Of a stretch of DNA of 64,000 nucleotides, positions 1 through 9,034 are shown piece by piece. Within the stretch, counting starts at the first letter, position 1, and the number at the start of each line of letters is the position of its first letter. Source of the DNA: Saccharopolyspora gloriosae. GTDB lineage: Bacteria; Actinomycetota; Actinomycetes; Mycobacteriales; Pseudonocardiaceae. A program made the translations under genes and the position numbers. Below the pieces are notes generated by a model that saw only the letters and a list, made by a program, of their open reading frames with translations, was not told the origin of the DNA and made no database searches. The DNA is taken from positions 2,713,470-2,777,469 of the forward strand of contig NZ_CP059557.1 in assembly GCF_022828475.1 (NCBI RefSeq), in the 5' to 3' direction.

Positions 1-2
1 GG

Positions 3-731
3 CTGCCGTTCTTGGCCAGCGCACTGCTGATCGTGCTCGGATTGGTGCTGCGCAGGCGACTGGAGGAGACGCCCGCGTTCCTGGCCGAGGTGGCCAAGCG
101 GGAGAGCGGCGAGAAGCAGGCACGGCCCACCGTGCGCGCGGTGTTCCGAGACCACGGCCTGGCGCTGCTGGCGGGTTCGCTGATGTGGTCGGCGCCGTGT
201 TCCTACCTGTACGTGCTGATGACGGGACTGGTCGCCTACACCAAGCAGTACGTCCCCGAGCTCACCGCGGTGAACGTCCAGTTCGGCCTGCTGATCACCT
301 CGGTGCTGCTGGTGGGGTTGACGTTGGTGAGCGCGATGAACGCGGACCGGTGGGGCCGGGAACGGCTCACGATCGGCTCCGGTGTGCTGCTGGTGCTGTG
401 GGCGTTCCCGGCGCTGTGGCTGGTCGACAGCGGCGGATTCGGCGCGATGCTGCTGGCGATGCTGGTCGGCACGGTCTGCTACGCCGCGTTCAACGGCGCG
501 GTGCCGTCACTGCTGTCGGAGTTGTTCCCGGTCGACGCCCGCTACACCGGAGCCGGGCTGTGCATCGCGTTCGGCACGGCCATCGCGGGCGGCCTGCTGC
601 CGATCGGCGCGCTGGCTCTGGTGGGCACCTTCGGCGGTTCGTCGGTACCGCTGTCGTTGACGCTGGTGCTCTGCGGGGTCATGACGGTGATCGGCGTAAC
701 CCTCTCCACCCGCATCGAACGCCACACGTGA
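3..731 (+). CDS. MFS transporter, C-terminal part (5' end outside window)
   Basis: The frame is open from the window edge, so only the last ~242 residues are seen. They hold about six hydrophobic segments and a cytoplasmic loop that begins RRRLEETPAF. That loop is typical of the metabolite:H+ symporter branch of the major facilitator superfamily (shikimate, benzoate and other aromatic or dicarboxylic acid uptake). It probably imports an organic acid by proton symport. The aromatic ring-cleavage operon from 3.9 kb is a plausible user of the substrate, but fgd and a LysR gene lie between, so the link is inference. A copy of the intergenic structured repeat starts about 28 bases after the stop. 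Confidence 0.8.
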   Translation: MPFLASALLIVLGLVLRRRLEETPAFLAEVAKRESGEKQARPTVRAVFRDHGLALLAGSLMWSAPCSYLYVLMTGLVAYTKQYVPELTAVNVQFGLLITSVLLVGLTLVSAMNADRWGRERLTIGSGVLLVLWAFPALWLVDSGGFGAMLLAMLVGTVCYAAFNGAVPSLLSELFPVDARYTGAGLCIAFGTAIAGGLLPIGALALVGTFGGSSVPLSLTLVLCGVMTVIGVTLSTRIERHT

Positions 732-758
732 TCCGACCTTTCAACGTGGCTTGCGTGA

Positions 759-960
759 GTGTCCGGGTAGCGGAACCTCAGCGGCTTCCTCACTGCGGGA
801 ACGCTTTCCGCTGCAGCAGTCCTGCTCAGCGAAAATCGCTGTCCTCGCGAGGAAGCCGCTGAGAACCGGCCGGTGGTCTTTTCGCGCTGGCTGGTCACTG
901 CTCATCGGCGTCGCCGCTGACAAGACGACCGGCCACGATCAAAAGATCGTTCTGCGAGGG
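759..960 (+). repeat. Intergenic structured repeat, copy 1
   Basis: A 200 bp element with three nested parts. The outer stem is CTCAGCGGCTTCCTC paired with GAGGAAGCCGCTGAG. An inner hairpin joins TTTCCGCTG to CAGCGAAAA. A downstream part carries GTCACTGCTCATCGGCG, CGCCGCTGAC and a final GATCAAAAGATC palindrome. Seven other copies occur in this window. It sits 28 bases after the MFS stop codon. Confidence 0.85.
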
Positions 961-1606
961 TTCCTGCGCTGTCCTGCGAACGCCGTGCCGTCGTTGCGCC
1001 GGTAGGACGAACTCGTCCGCCCGGTCGCCTCGATCGCGCGGCGTTCGCGCGTGCGGGCGGGAGATTTTCCCGTGCACGCAGCGAAGTCGTGCGGGTTCGC
1101 ACGGTTGCTGCGGCCACTTCGAGTGCACGTCGCGGTACCCGGCGTGGGCGAATTCGGTCCACTGTGATCGGTCCCATAAGGGCTCGCCCCGATCGGGGCC
1201 GGGAGCGTGCGATCGTGTACGACTGTTCGATGAAGCGCACCCGGCGCCGCTGAAAGGCCACCATGCCCTGGTACCTCCCCGTGACCGAGCCGTGTCCGCC
1301 CCGTGCGGCGGCCGGTCGGCCGGAGCGAGGGTGGCCGAGTTTTCGGGCCGTGCGCGGAATATGTTGCGCGACAAGGCCGTTCCGAACTGGTGTGGTCGGT
1401 GTCAGTGCGGCACCGGCCGATCCGCGCCGGAGGTCCGCCGCAGCGGACCGGTCGGCGCCGGAACCGGCGCGCATCAGGTCATCGCGCCCGCGAGGCGCTG
1501 CGAGGACCTGTGCGCGGCGGAGCCCCGATCCTTGTTCGCGGTGTTCAACGACGAGTGCCACGACGTTCCCGCAACCGTGGTGATGGGTTAGGTAAGCGAG
1601 CGAGCT
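961..1606. other. Intergenic stretch with no recognised gene
   Basis: About 650 bases between the structured repeat and fgd. Several open frames exist on both strands, but none gives a protein I recognise; they are Arg/Pro/Gly-rich, as expected of GC-rich non-coding DNA. It presumably contains the fgd promoter. I see no convincing terminator or RNA gene. Confidence 0.5.
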
Positions 1607-2614
1607 ATGAGCATCAAGATCGGATACAAGGCGTCCGCCGAGCAGTTCGGCCCGCGCGACCTGGTGGAGTACGCCGTCCAGGCCGAGCGATGCGGCCTGG
1701 ACAGCGTGATGGTCTCCGACCACTTCCAGCCGTGGCGCCACAACCAGGGGCACGCGCCGTTCGCGATGTCCTGGATGAGCGCGGTGGGGGAGCGGACCTC
1801 CAGCATCCAGATGGGCACCAGCGTGCTCACCCCGACCTTCCGGTACGAGCCCGCCGTGGTGGCGCAGGCGTTCGGCACGCTCGGTTCGCTGTACCCGGGC
1901 CGGGTCATGCTCGGCGTCGGCACCGGTGAGGCGCTCAACGAGACCGCGGTGACCGCGCGCGAGTGGCCGGAGTTCAAGGAGCGGTTCCGCCGCTTCCGCG
2001 AGGCCATCGACCTCATCCGCACGTTGTGGACGGAGGATCGGGTCAGCTACGAGGGCGAGTACTACCGCACCTCCAACGCGACGATCTACGACCGGCCCGA
2101 AGGCGGCGTGCCGATCTACGTGGCCGCCGGTGGCCCGATGGTCGCCAAGTACGCGGGCCGCGTCGGCGACGGGTTCATCTGCACCAGCGGCAAGGGCATG
2201 GAGCTCTACACCGACAAGCTGCTGCCCGCCGTCGAGGCCGGGGCGGAGGCCGGTGGCAAGAAGGCCGCCGACATGGAGAAGATGATCGAGATCAAGCTCT
2301 CCTACGACCCCGACCGGGAACGTGCGCTGCAGAACACCCGTTTCTGGGCGCCGCTGTCGCTGCCCGCCGAGCTCAAGCACAGCCTCGACGACCCGGAGGC
2401 GATGGAGAAGGCGGGCAACGACCTGCCGATCGAGCAGGTGGCGAGCCGCTGGATCGTGGCCTCCGACCCGGAAGAGGTGCTCTCCGAGGTCAAGGCCTAC
2501 ATCGACGCCGGCTTCGACCACCTCGTGTTTCACGCGCCCGGCTCGGACCAGACCCGCTTCCTGGAGTCCTTCTCCAAGGACGTCGCGCCCCGCATCCGCG
2601 AACTCTGCGCCTGA
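1607..2614 (+). CDS. fgd: F420-dependent glucose-6-phosphate dehydrogenase
   Basis: Predicted to oxidise glucose 6-phosphate to 6-phosphogluconolactone while reducing coenzyme F420, supplying F420H2 to the cell's F420-dependent reductases. The 335-residue product matches mycobacterial Fgd1 (336 residues) along its length. Visible signatures include GYKASAEQF at the N-terminus, [40 protein letters not shown] and FICTSGKG; these line the F420 and substrate pockets of this luciferase-fold family. The gene stands alone and is followed by a strong terminator. Two other luciferase-like genes in the window (56.7 and 62.2 kb) may use the F420H2 made here. Confidence 0.95.
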   Translation: MSIKIGYKASAEQFGPRDLVEYAVQAERCGLDSVMVSDHFQPWRHNQGHAPFAMSWMSAVGERTSSIQMGTSVLTPTFRYEPAVVAQAFGTLGSLYPGRVMLGVGTGEALNETAVTAREWPEFKERFRRFREAIDLIRTLWTEDRVSYEGEYYRTSNATIYDRPEGGVPIYVAAGGPMVAKYAGRVGDGFICTSGKGMELYTDKLLPAVEAGAEAGGKKAADMEKMIEIKLSYDPDRERALQNTRFWAPLSLPAELKHSLDDPEAMEKAGNDLPIEQVASRWIVASDPEEVLSEVKAYIDAGFDHLVFHAPGSDQTRFLESFSKDVAPRIRELCA

Positions 2615-2630
2615 TCCAGGCGGTACCCAG

Positions 2631-2669
2631 GCCCGCCGTCCGAGCCCGACTCGGACGGCGGGCCTTTTT
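2631..2669. terminator. Rho-independent terminator after fgd
   Basis: A perfect 14 bp stem, GCCCGCCGTCCGAG with CTCGGACGGCGGGC, closes a CCCGA loop and is followed by TTTTT. It lies between the convergent fgd and LysR genes. Confidence 0.9.
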
Positions 2670-2695
2670 CCTGCGCGAGTTCGCCGCACCGGCGG

Positions 2696-3607
2696 TCACG
2701 CGAGGTCGGGCATCGTTCGAGCCGTCTGCCGGGCCTTGTCCCGCAGCCAGCGATGCGCGGCGTCATGGGTGTGCACCGGATGCCACCACAGGGACTCCTG
2801 CAGCGGCACCGCGTCGTGCGGGCCGTCCACCACCCGCACGGGGGCGACCGGGCGCAACAGCTCCGCGAGCCGTTCCTGGATCAGCGCGACGCGGCGGGTA
2901 CCGGCCAGCAGGTGCGGGATGTTCTGGAAGCCGTCCACCGACACCTCGACGCTCGGTTCGACGCCGAGCACCCCCAGTTGGCGCACCGCGGGCGCGTCGT
3001 AGGTGCGCTGGTAGGTCACCCACGGCAGCCGCGCCAGGTCGTCGAGCTCCAGCCGGTCGCCGACCTCCGGGTTGTCCTCCGACACCAGGAAAACCCAGCG
3101 GTCCGCGTACAGCTCGGTCGACGGGAAGTCGCTGATGATGCCGTGCGGCATGAGCAGGCCGTCGATGCCGCTGAGCAGCGCGCCGGTGCGCTCGACGACG
3201 TCCGGCGGGGGCTGGCGGAAGTTCAAGTGCACCCGAGGCGCTTCGCGGTGGACGGCGCGGGAGAGTTCGGCGCCGAACACGGCGATCGCGTAGTCGGACC
3301 CCAGCAGCGTGAACGTGTGCCGCTCCGTGGCCGGGTCGAAATCGGCCCGGCTGGTGAACAGCCGGTCCAGCATGTCGTAGGCGGTCGTGGTGCGGTCGAG
3401 CAGGACCTGTCCCAACGCGGTGAGGTCGTAGCCGCCACCCGCGCGGTGGAGCAGTTCGTCGCCGAAGTGCCGTCGCAGGCGGGCGAGCGCGGCGCTCATG
3501 GCGGGCTGGCTCAGCCCGATCCGCTGACCGGCGCGGGTGACGTTGCGCTCTTCGAGCAGGGCGCGAAGAGCCACCACAAGATTGAGATCCAAGCTCTCCA
3601 GCTGCAT
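2696..3607 (-). CDS. LysR-family transcriptional regulator
   Basis: A 303-residue protein of usual LysR length. The N-terminal winged helix-turn-helix is clear (LDLNLVVALRALLEERNVTRAGQRIGLSQPA region, residues 6-36), followed by a C-terminal substrate-binding domain. LysR proteins usually bind a pathway inducer and switch a divergent operon. This gene is divergent from the ring-cleavage operon starting at 3909, which is its probable target. An interrupted palindrome at 3836-3859 is a good candidate binding site. The N-terminus resembles NodD/NahR-type aromatic-responsive members, but the inducer cannot be read from sequence. Confidence 0.9.
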   Translation of the reverse strand: MQLESLDLNLVVALRALLEERNVTRAGQRIGLSQPAMSAALARLRRHFGDELLHRAGGGYDLTALGQVLLDRTTTAYDMLDRLFTSRADFDPATERHTFTLLGSDYAIAVFGAELSRAVHREAPRVHLNFRQPPPDVVERTGALLSGIDGLLMPHGIISDFPSTELYADRWVFLVSEDNPEVGDRLELDDLARLPWVTYQRTYDAPAVRQLGVLGVEPSVEVSVDGFQNIPHLLAGTRRVALIQERLAELLRPVAPVRVVDGPHDAVPLQESLWWHPVHTHDAAHRWLRDKARQTARTMPDLA

Positions 3608-3630
3608 TCGCCGTTGGTCCTCTTCGCAGG

Positions 3631-3806
3631 GGGTCGGGTGGCGGAACCTCAGCGGTCTTCTCGCTGCGGGATCTTTTTCCCAAGTGGCTCCGCCACGAGG
3701 GAGAAGGCTGTCCTCGCGAGAAGACCACTGAGAACCCGCGGGTGGTCTTGTTGCTCTGGTGGTCGCTGTTCAGTGGCTTCGCCGCTGAAAGGAACTGCTG
3801 TTCATC
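3631..3806 (+). repeat. Intergenic structured repeat, copy 2
   Basis: The outer stem is CTCAGCGGTCTTCTCGC with GCGAGAAGACCACTGAG. Compared with copy 1, bases have changed on both arms so that pairing survives with one G-T pair. The inner hairpin is TTCCCAAGTGGC-TCCG-CCACGAGGGAG. The downstream hairpin is TTCAGTGGC-TTC-GCCGCTGAA. This copy lies in the regulatory region between the LysR gene and its likely target operon. Confidence 0.85.
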
Positions 3807-3835
3807 GCGTTGTATTCGTGTTGTGGATGGAGCGT

Positions 3836-3859
3836 ATCCGGAGAATCGATTTCCCGGAT
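3836..3859. promoter_or_regulatory. Candidate LysR operator
   Basis: A 24 bp interrupted palindrome with outer arms ATCCGG and CCGGAT and a perfect AATCGATT core. It lies 50 bp upstream of the first catabolic gene, in the divergent LysR/operon space. Site and placement fit a LysR-type operator; binding is inferred. Confidence 0.5.
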
Positions 3860-3908
3860 TCAGGTGGGGCGGTGAGACTGGGTTCCTGGTGATCGGGAGG
3901 TCGGATTC

Positions 3909-4910
3909 GTGGAACTCGCAGGTGGGGCAGTCCTGTTCAACGCGCCGTTCGCGCTCGCCACGCTGTCGGTGGCCGAGGATCCGGGGAACGAGCGGTTCCC
4001 GGCTCTGGTCGTGCCGGAGGGCGTGGCGCTCGACCTGCGGGGCGTCGTCGGCGATCGTGGAACATCCGTGCGGACGCTGCTGGAGCGCTGGGACGAGGTT
4101 CGCCCTCGGCTGGGCGAGGTGGTGCGGGATCGGGCCGGGCCGTGGCGGGACCTCGCGCGGCTGCGCGTGCACGCGCCCGTCGAGCCGCGGCAGGTCTTCC
4201 AATCCGGCGCCAACTACCGGCAGCACGTCATCGACCTGGAACTGGCGCACCGCGCGGCCGACGATCCGCGCACGCCCGAGCAGGCGCGGGCGGAGATCGC
4301 GGCGGTGATGGACCGGCGGGCGGCGGAGGACCTGCCGTACGTGTTCATCGGCCTGCCGAGCGCGCTCACCGGACCGCACGACGACGTGGCGATCCCGTCC
4401 CGGTGCGCGAAGCCGGACTGGGAACTGGAGCTGGCGGCGGTGATCGGCAGGCCCGCCTACCGCGTTCCGGTGGACGAGGCGCTGTCGTACGTCGCCGGCT
4501 ACACCATCGCCAACGACCTGACCGACCGGGCCGCGGTGTTCCGCCGGGACATGCCCGCGATCGGCACGGACTGGCTGGCGTCGAAGAACGCACCCGGATT
4601 CACCCCGCTCGGGCCGTGGCTGGTTCCGGCGGAGTTCGTCGGTGACCTCGGGGCGCTGCGGCTCACGTTGCGCCTCAACGGGCGGGCGATGCAGGAGGAG
4701 TCCACAAAGGACATGATTTTCGGGGTGGCGCGGTTGATCGCCCACGTGTCCGCATCGGCCCGATTGCTGCCGGGGGACGTGCTGCTCACCGGTAGTCCGG
4801 CGGGAAACGGGATGCACTGGGGTCGGCTGCTGCGTGACGGCGACATCATGGAGAGCGCGATCACCGGGTTGGGCGCGCAGCGCACGCGTTGCGTCGGGGA
4901 GGAATCGTGA
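3909..4910 (+). CDS. Fumarylacetoacetate hydrolase family protein
   Basis: First gene of the ring-cleavage operon; GTG start preceded by GGGAGG. The 333-residue product has the FAH/2-oxo-hepta-3-ene-1,7-dioate hydratase fold. The catalytic region is seen at QSGANYRQHV, YVFIGLPSALTGPHDDV, KPDWELELAAVIG (metal-binding acidic residues), GYTIANDLTDR and LLTGSPAGNGM. Family members cleave or hydrate 2-oxo or 1,3-diketo acids made by ring fission. A second, distant FAH gene closes the operon, so the two probably act on successive intermediates. Its stop overlaps the next start (GTGA). Confidence 0.85.
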   Translation: MELAGGAVLFNAPFALATLSVAEDPGNERFPALVVPEGVALDLRGVVGDRGTSVRTLLERWDEVRPRLGEVVRDRAGPWRDLARLRVHAPVEPRQVFQSGANYRQHVIDLELAHRAADDPRTPEQARAEIAAVMDRRAAEDLPYVFIGLPSALTGPHDDVAIPSRCAKPDWELELAAVIGRPAYRVPVDEALSYVAGYTIANDLTDRAAVFRRDMPAIGTDWLASKNAPGFTPLGPWLVPAEFVGDLGALRLTLRLNGRAMQEESTKDMIFGVARLIAHVSASARLLPGDVLLTGSPAGNGMHWGRLLRDGDIMESAITGLGAQRTRCVGEES

Positions 4911-5860
4911 TCGACCGCGCTGACCCGGAAGGGGCGATCGCCGAAGCAGCCGAGCGCTGCTCGAACTGGGGCCGCTGGGGGCCGGACGACCGGCTGGGCA
5001 CCCTCAACCACCTCGACTCCGCGAAGCGGCGCGAAGCCGCCGGGCTGATCCGCCGGGGTGCGAGCTGGTCGCTGTCGCTGCGGTTCGACGTCGACGGCCC
5101 GCAGCGCGGCTGGCGGCGGCGCACCAACCCGGTGCACACCATGCTCGATACCGGAACCGACGCGGCCCTGGGCAACCAGGGTTTCCCGCACGGCATGGGC
5201 GGGGCCGACGACGTGATCGCGATGCCGTTGCAGTGCTCCACGCAGTGGGACGGACTCGGGCACATCTTCGACCACGGCAAGGCGTGGAACGGCCGTCCGG
5301 CCGAGCAGGTCGTGACCTCCGACGGTGACCTGGTCACCGGGATCGAGCACTTCGCTGCGCACGTGGCCGGTCGCGGCGTGCTGCTGGACGTGGGCCGGGT
5401 GGTGGGCGGCGGCGAACTCGCCGACGGCTTCGCGATCACCGAGGAGCACCTGACCGCCACCGCCGAGCAGCACGGCGTCGAGGTCGGGCGAGGTGACATC
5501 GTGCTGGTCCGCACCGGGCAGCTGACTCGCGTCCGCGACGGCTGGGGGGAGTACGCGGGAGGTCCGGCGCCGGGATTGTCGTTCGGCACGGCGGGATGGC
5601 TGCACCGCACCGAGATCGCGGCGATCGCCACCGACACCTGGGGATTCGAGGTGCGGCCCAACGAGTTCGACGACGCGTTCCAGCCGCTGCACCAAGTGGT
5701 CATCCCGAACATCGGCCTGCTCGTCGGGGAGATGTGGGACCTCGATGCGCTCGCCGCGGACTGCGTGCAGGACGGAGTGCACGAGTTCTGGCTCACCGCC
5801 GCGCCGCTGCCCATCACGGGCGCGGTCGGCTCACCCGTCAACCCGATCGCGGTCAAGTGA
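4907..5860 (+). CDS. Cyclase family protein (kynurenine-formamidase-like hydrolase)
   Basis: A 317-residue member of the cyclase/kynurenine formamidase family, which are metal-dependent hydrolases or dehydratases. Signatures are LGTLNHLD near the N-terminus, QWDGLGHIFDHGKAWNG (metal-binding His/Asp) and GRGVLLDVGRVVG. I chose GTG 4907 because GGGGAGGA sits just upstream and the codon overlaps the previous stop by four bases; an in-frame TTG at 4889 lies before that site. In this operon it may hydrolyse a formyl, lactone or amide bond of a ring-cleavage product. The substrate is unknown. Confidence 0.8.
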   Translation: MIDRADPEGAIAEAAERCSNWGRWGPDDRLGTLNHLDSAKRREAAGLIRRGASWSLSLRFDVDGPQRGWRRRTNPVHTMLDTGTDAALGNQGFPHGMGGADDVIAMPLQCSTQWDGLGHIFDHGKAWNGRPAEQVVTSDGDLVTGIEHFAAHVAGRGVLLDVGRVVGGGELADGFAITEEHLTATAEQHGVEVGRGDIVLVRTGQLTRVRDGWGEYAGGPAPGLSFGTAGWLHRTEIAAIATDTWGFEVRPNEFDDAFQPLHQVVIPNIGLLVGEMWDLDALAADCVQDGVHEFWLTAAPLPITGAVGSPVNPIAVK

Positions 5861-5883
5861 CCACCGCCCCCGAAGGGAACTCC

Positions 5884-7017
5884 ATGCGACACGCGCATCG
5901 TCGAGTCCTCGTCCTCGGTGGTGGGACCGCCGGGAACGCCCTCACCGTCCTGCTGCGCGGGAGCGGGATCGACGTCGATCTGGTCGAGTCCACATCGGAC
6001 TGGAACGCTGATGCCGGGTCCGGGATCACGTTGCAGGGGAACGCGTTGCGGGTCCTGCGAGAAGTCGGGGTGCTGCCGGCGGTGCTCGCTCAGGGCTTCG
6101 CGTTCGACTCGCTCGGCATCACCGCGGCCGACGGCACCGTGCTGCACGTCGCCACGGATCTGCGCACCGGCGGCGCCGACCTTCCGGCCACGGTCGGCAT
6201 GCGCCGGCCGCAGCTGCAACGGCTGCTGAGCGAGGCCGTGCGGGCCTCCGGCGCCCGCGTGCGGCTGGGAACCCGGGCCGTGGAGGTGCGTCAGGACGCC
6301 GACACCGTCGAGGTCGGGTTCTCCGACGGCTCGTCCGGGGAGTACGACCTGGTCGTCATCGCCGAGGGCGTGCGTTCCGCGACGCGGGCGCTGATCGGCA
6401 TCGGCGACCGGCCGGTGCCGACCGGGATGGCGATCTGGCGGGCGCCCGTACCTCGCCCGCGCGGGGTGGCACGCACCGATGTGGCCTACGGCGGGCCGTG
6501 CTTCATCGCCGGGTACTGCCCGACCGGACCCGACACGATGTACGCCTACCTGGTCGAGCGGAACCGGGACCGGGCGAAGCCGGACCCGGACTCCTACGCG
6601 GACGAGATGCGCGGTCTGGCAGCGGGATACGGCGGTGCCTGGCCGGAGATCAGCGCCGCGATCACCGACCCGCGCCGGATCAACTACACGTGGTTCGAGC
6701 GGTACCTGGTGGAAGGACCGTGGCATCGCGGTCGTTCTGTGCTCGCGGGCGACGCCGCGCATTGCTGCCCGCCCACGATCGCGCAAGGCGCGGCGATGTC
6801 CCTGGAGGACGTCCACGTGCTCGCCGAGTTGCTGACCGGCGCCGAGGACTGGGACGACGAGCTGCTGAACGGTTACCGGGAGCGCCGGATGCCGCGAGTG
6901 CGGATGGTCGTGGACGCATCGGTGCGGATCGGGGAGTGGCTGCTGCGGTCGGCGCCGGACGCGGACATCCCCGGCCTGATGGGCCGCACCATGACGGCGT
7001 TGGCGGTGCGCCCATGA
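5884..7017 (+). CDS. FAD-dependent aromatic-type monooxygenase
   Basis: A 377-residue group A flavoprotein monooxygenase. It shows the dinucleotide motif VLVLGGGTAGNALTVLL at the N-terminus, an Arg-containing middle segment, and the second FAD motif LAGDAAHCCPPTIAQGA. It probably hydroxylates an aromatic or heteroaromatic ring using NAD(P)H and O2 before cleavage by the dioxygenase encoded two genes downstream. ATG 5884 fits an upstream GAAGGGA and the start of the Rossmann fold. The stop overlaps the next start (ATGA), indicating coupled translation. Confidence 0.85.
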   Translation: MRHAHRRVLVLGGGTAGNALTVLLRGSGIDVDLVESTSDWNADAGSGITLQGNALRVLREVGVLPAVLAQGFAFDSLGITAADGTVLHVATDLRTGGADLPATVGMRRPQLQRLLSEAVRASGARVRLGTRAVEVRQDADTVEVGFSDGSSGEYDLVVIAEGVRSATRALIGIGDRPVPTGMAIWRAPVPRPRGVARTDVAYGGPCFIAGYCPTGPDTMYAYLVERNRDRAKPDPDSYADEMRGLAAGYGGAWPEISAAITDPRRINYTWFERYLVEGPWHRGRSVLAGDAAHCCPPTIAQGAAMSLEDVHVLAELLTGAEDWDDELLNGYRERRMPRVRMVVDASVRIGEWLLRSAPDADIPGLMGRTMTALAVRP

Positions 7018-8042
7018 TTATGTCCACAGTGGACGTTCATGCGCACGTGCTGCTGCCGGAACTGGACGAGGCGGTCGCCGGACGGCCCGGTCACGCCGAA
7101 TCGCGGGAACTCGACGCGCGTCGCAACGGCACCGAAGCCCTCGCGGTCAACCGCCGGATGATCGGCGAGCGGCTCCCCCTGCTGACCGATCCGGCTCGGC
7201 GGCTCGCGGCGATGGACGCCGCCGGAGTGGACGTGCAGCTCGTCAGTCCTTCACCGTCGCACTATCACCACTGGGCCGGCCCCGGCCTGGCCGAGGAACT
7301 GTGCCGCCGGGCGGGCGAGGGCACGGCCGCGCACTGCGCGACCGCCCCCGACCGGCTGGTCGGCCTCGGCTTGGCGCCGTTGCAGCATCCGGTCCTGATG
7401 GCGCGATCGCTGGAGGACGCGCTCGCTCGCGGCCTGGTCGGTGTCGAGATCTCCTCGCACGCGCCCGGTTCCGGCGCCGCGCCGCCGGTGGAGCTCTCGG
7501 ATCCACGGCTCGCGGAGTTCTGGGACCTCGCCGAACGGGCCGGTGCGCTGGTGTTCCTGCACCCGTTCGGCTGCACCCTCGACGAGCGGTTGGACCGGTG
7601 GTACCTGTCCAACTCCGTGGGCCAGCCCGTGGAGAACGCGGTGGCGCTGTCGCACCTGATCTTCTCCGGTGTGCTGGACCGCCACCCGGAGCTGCGGCTG
7701 ATCGCGGCGCACGGCGGCGGCTACCTGCCCGCGCACCTCGGCCGCGCCGACCACGCGTGGCGCACCCGTCCCGACGCGCGGGCAGGCTGCGCCCGCGAAC
7801 CCAGCGCGTACCTGCGGAACCTGTACTTCGACTCGCTCGTGCACGACCCGTTCGCGTTGCGGGAGCTCGTGCGGGCGGCGGGTGCCGGCCGCGTGCTGCT
7901 CGGCTCCGACTTCCCCTTCGACATGGGGACCGGGGACCCGCTGGGCGCACTGCGCGCGGCCGAGGTCTCCGAACCCGATTTCCACGCCATCCGCGGCGGG
8001 AACGCCGCGGCCCTGCTGCCCATCCGAGGAGGAACCCCATGA
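7014..8042 (+). CDS. Amidohydrolase-2 family protein (ACMSD-type decarboxylase/hydrolase)
   Basis: A 342-residue TIM-barrel metalloenzyme. Metal ligands are visible as HxH in VDVHAHVLLPE, His in LVFLHPFG, His in LIAAHGGGYLP and Asp in LLGSDFPFDMG. This is the pattern of aminocarboxymuconate-semialdehyde decarboxylase and related non-oxidative decarboxylases and hydratases. In context it may decarboxylate or hydrolyse a ring-fission product or an aromatic acid. It overlaps its neighbours by four bases on both sides, so it is an integral part of the operon. Confidence 0.85.
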   Translation: MIMSTVDVHAHVLLPELDEAVAGRPGHAESRELDARRNGTEALAVNRRMIGERLPLLTDPARRLAAMDAAGVDVQLVSPSPSHYHHWAGPGLAEELCRRAGEGTAAHCATAPDRLVGLGLAPLQHPVLMARSLEDALARGLVGVEISSHAPGSGAAPPVELSDPRLAEFWDLAERAGALVFLHPFGCTLDERLDRWYLSNSVGQPVENAVALSHLIFSGVLDRHPELRLIAAHGGGYLPAHLGRADHAWRTRPDARAGCAREPSAYLRNLYFDSLVHDPFALRELVRAAGAGRVLLGSDFPFDMGTGDPLGALRAAEVSEPDFHAIRGGNAAALLPIRGGTP

Positions 8043-8977
8043 CCGAGCGGCTGCTCACCCACCTGCGGCACGTCGACCTCGCCGTGCCGGACTACGACAA
8101 GCAATTGGACTTCTACTCCGGTGTCTGGGGCCTGACGAAGGTCGCCGACGACTCCGGTGTGTCGTTCCTGGCCGCCGAAGGATCACCGGAGAACTACGTG
8201 ATCCGGCTGCGCAAGGCCGACGAGAAGCGGCTCGACCTGGTCTCCTACGGAGTGGCGAGCCCGGCCGACGCGGACCTGCTCGCGGAACGCCTGCTCGCGG
8301 GCGGGGTGGAGCTGATCACGCGACCGGGACCGATCGACACTCCCGGCGGCGGATACGGATTCCGCTTCTTCGACGTGGACGGGCGCACCATCGAGGTCAG
8401 CGCCGACGTGCGGGTCCGCGCGCACCGCAAGATCGAGGAGCGGGAGGCGGTGCCGGTGCGGCTCTCGCACGTTGTGCTCAACTCGCCGGATCTCGACCGC
8501 ACCCGGCTCTGGTACCAGCGGCACCTCGGGTTCGCGCTCTCGGACACCCTCAGCTCGCCGCACATGGGCGATGTCATGCACTTCATGCGGATCAGCGACC
8601 AGCACCACTCGATGGCGCTGGCCCGCGGGCCGCACACCTCGCTGCACCACATCTCCTTCGAGATGCGCGGCCTCGACGAGTACATGCGCGGTTCCGGTCG
8701 GGTGCTGCGGTCCGGGTACCGCAAGATCTGGGGTCCTGGTAGGCATTTGGCGGGGGACAACACGTTCACCTACTTCCTGGACCCGCACGGCAACACCATC
8801 GAGTACACCACCGAACTGGAACTGCTCGACGAGGACACCTGGCACCCGCACGTCTACGACTTCAGCGAGCCGGAGGTCACCGACCAGTGGGGGACGTCGA
8901 ACCCGATGAACGAGCTGGTGGCGAAGGAGTCCTTCAACGATCCGGACCGGGGCTGCTTCATCGCTCCGCCCGTGTGA
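8039..8977 (+). CDS. Type I extradiol ring-cleavage dioxygenase (VOC family)
   Basis: A 312-residue two-domain vicinal-oxygen-chelate protein, the usual length for 2,3-dihydroxybiphenyl or catechol 2,3-dioxygenases. The catalytic C-terminal domain shows the Fe(II) ligands: His in VRLSHVVLNSPD, His in TSLHHISFEM and Glu in NTIEYTTELE. It is predicted to open a catechol-type ring next to the two hydroxyls. ATG 8039 follows GAGGAGG and overlaps the preceding stop. The substrate is unknown; a carboxylated or N-containing catechol is suggested only by the neighbouring amidohydrolase and cyclase genes. Confidence 0.88.
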   Translation: MTERLLTHLRHVDLAVPDYDKQLDFYSGVWGLTKVADDSGVSFLAAEGSPENYVIRLRKADEKRLDLVSYGVASPADADLLAERLLAGGVELITRPGPIDTPGGGYGFRFFDVDGRTIEVSADVRVRAHRKIEEREAVPVRLSHVVLNSPDLDRTRLWYQRHLGFALSDTLSSPHMGDVMHFMRISDQHHSMALARGPHTSLHHISFEMRGLDEYMRGSGRVLRSGYRKIWGPGRHLAGDNTFTYFLDPHGNTIEYTTELELLDEDTWHPHVYDFSEPEVTDQWGTSNPMNELVAKESFNDPDRGCFIAPPV

Positions 8978-9034
8978 GCCCGCCGGGACCCGAGGGTTCC
9001 TTCGCCCGAACGACGCTTGAGGAGAACCGCACCG

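Noticed and set aside
1263-1591. Short + strand open frames upstream of fgd
   Set aside because: No family similarity, Arg/Ala-rich products, no clear ribosome site, three overlapping frames.
902-2689. A 595-codon minus-strand frame covering fgd
   Set aside because: Low-complexity composition and full overlap with the well-supported fgd gene.
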